Shown here: in pieces, positions 5,184 through 6,463 of the stretch
How the letters are laid out: the number at the start of each line of letters is the position of its first letter
Position numbering within the stretch: position 1 is the first letter of the stretch
Origin: Halieaceae bacterium UBA4438
GTDB lineage: Bacteria > Pseudomonadota > Gammaproteobacteria > Pseudomonadales > Halieaceae
Assembly (NCBI GenBank): GCA_002390485.1
Contig: DGPO01000072.1
Span: 1 to 6,463, forward strand
Direction: 5' to 3'
DNA length: 6,463 nucleotides
Program-made: the position numbers and the translations under genes
The notes under the pieces: generated by a model
Seen by the model: only the letters and a program-made list of their open reading frames with translations
Databases searched by the model: none
Told to the model about the DNA's origin: nothing

Positions 5184-6463
5184 ATGGCGGCTGTAGATCT
5201 TATTATATTTGGTGCCTCGGGGGACCTTTCGGCAAGAAAGCTGTTCCCTGCACTTTTCCAACTCGAGCGCCTCAATTTATTGGAAGCGGACTTACGCATC
5301 GCCGCAGTCGCGCGGACCCAACAAACACTCGACGACTTCCTCCCTGTGCTTAAGGAGAAAATGTCTTCGTACATGGGAGACGACGCGCCGAGTGACGAGG
5401 AGTGGGGAAGCTTTATTACCCGCTTTAGTTATGTGTCGGTTAATTTTTCAGAGCCAGAGCAGTACGGTGGATTAAGAGCATGGCTCGATGATGATCGAAC
5501 CAGTCTCTTTTACTTTGCAACGCCACCGTCGTTATTTGCACCCATCTGCGAGCACCTCAGCGACACCCACTGCCTGTCGGGCGATTGTCGGATTGTCGTC
5601 GAAAAACCCATTGGCGAGAATCTCGCCTCATCGATCAAAGTGAACGAAACGCTTGCCAAATACTTTGACGAAAAATCCATTTACCGAATCGATCACTACC
5701 TTGGCAAGGAAACAGTTCAAAACTTGCTGGTGCTGCGCTTTGCAAACAGCTTTATCAACAGTCAGTGGGATAATACCTGCATCGATCATGTCCAAATTAC
5801 GGTGGGTGAGATGGTCGGTATTGAAGGTCGATGGTCCTACTACGACAAGGTGGGTCAGCTCCGCGACATGGTCCAAAACCATCTTATGCAATTGATGTGT
5901 TTGGTCGCGATGGAGCCGCCAAATTCGCTCAGTGCAGAGAGTATCCGTGATGAAAAAGTGAAGATTGTAAGGGCTCTGCGACGCATTGACTCACAATCAG
6001 TGAACGAGAAAGTCGTTCGTGGTCAGTACATTAACGGCTGGGTTCGCGGCACTGCTGTGCCTGGATACCTTGACGAAGACGGCTGCGAAATGGACAGCAG
6101 TAATACCGAGACCTTTGTCGCTATCAAGGCCCATATTGATAACTGGCGTTGGTCGGGCGTCCCCTTTTACTTACGGACCGGCAAGCGACTCCCTGAAAAA
6201 GTGACTGAAATCGTGATTCAGTACAAAAATCTGCCGCACAACATTTTTGGCGAGGGAACGACGATTCCCAACAAGCTCGTGATTCGCTTGCAGCCTAATG
6301 AGGGCATTGAGCTCAGCATGGTGTCTAAAAAGCAGAGCCTGAAGCAGCGTATGTCACTGCAGTCACACCTGCTCGACCTCGACTTCCGAGAGGGCAGCGA
6401 CTTAGATCGAATACCCGATGCGTACGAACGACTGTTCCTGGACGCCATTCAGGGTGATCAATC
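5184..6463 (+). CDS. zwf: Glucose-6-phosphate 1-dehydrogenase, truncated by the window end
   Basis: Zwf oxidises glucose-6-phosphate to 6-phosphogluconolactone with NADP+ (or NAD+), supplying both reducing power and the ED substrate. The reading frame is open from the ATG at 5184 to the end of the window: 426 codons, with roughly the last 65 residues missing compared with E. coli (491). GASGDLSARKL at residues 10-20 is the dinucleotide-binding loop. RIDHYLGKE (168-176) is the active-site signature with D170, H171 and K175. H233 in VQNHLMQ lies 62 residues after H171, the same spacing as the catalytic His pair of the Leuconostoc enzyme (178 and 240). DNWRW and VPFYLRTGKRLP complete the substrate site. 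GGGAGA at 5170-5175 is a good ribosome site eight bases before the ATG, and the gap from eda is 16 bases. The NADP/NAD preference cannot be decided by eye. pgl is the expected next gene but is not visible. Confidence 0.97.
   Translation, partial: MAAVDLIIFGASGDLSARKLFPALFQLERLNLLEADLRIAAVARTQQTLDDFLPVLKEKMSSYMGDDAPSDEEWGSFITRFSYVSVNFSEPEQYGGLRAWLDDDRTSLFYFATPPSLFAPICEHLSDTHCLSGDCRIVVEKPIGENLASSIKVNETLAKYFDEKSIYRIDHYLGKETVQNLLVLRFANSFINSQWDNTCIDHVQITVGEMVGIEGRWSYYDKVGQLRDMVQNHLMQLMCLVAMEPPNSLSAESIRDEKVKIVRALRRIDSQSVNEKVVRGQYINGWVRGTAVPGYLDEDGCEMDSSNTETFVAIKAHIDNWRWSGVPFYLRTGKRLPEKVTEIVIQYKNLPHNIFGEGTTIPNKLVIRLQPNEGIELSMVSKKQSLKQRMSLQSHLLDLDFREGSDLDRIPDAYERLFLDAIQGDQ

Overview
The window is a piece of a gammaproteobacterial chromosome carrying a complete Entner-Doudoroff (ED) sugar-catabolism block in the order edd-glk-eda-zwf. 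It is preceded by a ROK-family fructokinase gene and a small MAPEG membrane-protein gene. On the opposite strand, at the left edge, is the 5' end of a gene I read as fabV, an enoyl-ACP reductase. The protein motifs, the HexR-type operators and the moderate base composition suit a heterotrophic, probably marine, gammaproteobacterium. I cannot name the genus from sequence alone.

Layout. Positions 1-121 (minus strand) hold the first 40 codons of the FabV-like protein. Positions 122-238 form a divergent intergenic region with an imperfect palindrome that overlaps a possible fabV -10 element. A MAPEG protein (239-667) and the fructokinase (713-1630, or from 722) follow on the plus strand, separated by 45 bases that can form a GC-rich hairpin. 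Next comes a short AT-rich gap with two sites resembling the HexR operator (1626-1640 and 1677-1691). After it lie edd (1728-3533), glk (3542-4537), eda (4538-5167) and zwf (5184 to the window end, truncated). The last four genes have gaps of 8, 0 and 16 bases, so they look like one operon.

How it works together. Glk makes glucose-6-phosphate. Zwf oxidises it to 6-phosphogluconolactone. After lactone hydrolysis (the pgl gene is not in this window), Edd makes KDPG and Eda splits it into pyruvate and glyceraldehyde-3-phosphate. The fructokinase would feed fructose in as fructose-6-phosphate. In related bacteria HexR is a KDPG-responsive regulator, so the paired sites before edd suggest that the pathway intermediate controls its own operon.

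The window is mostly ordinary central metabolism. I found no evidence of a new biological system, mobile element, CRISPR array or RNA gene. The points most worth checking are the two HexR-like sites, the edd start codon, the edge gene read as fabV, and the palindrome in the divergent promoter region.
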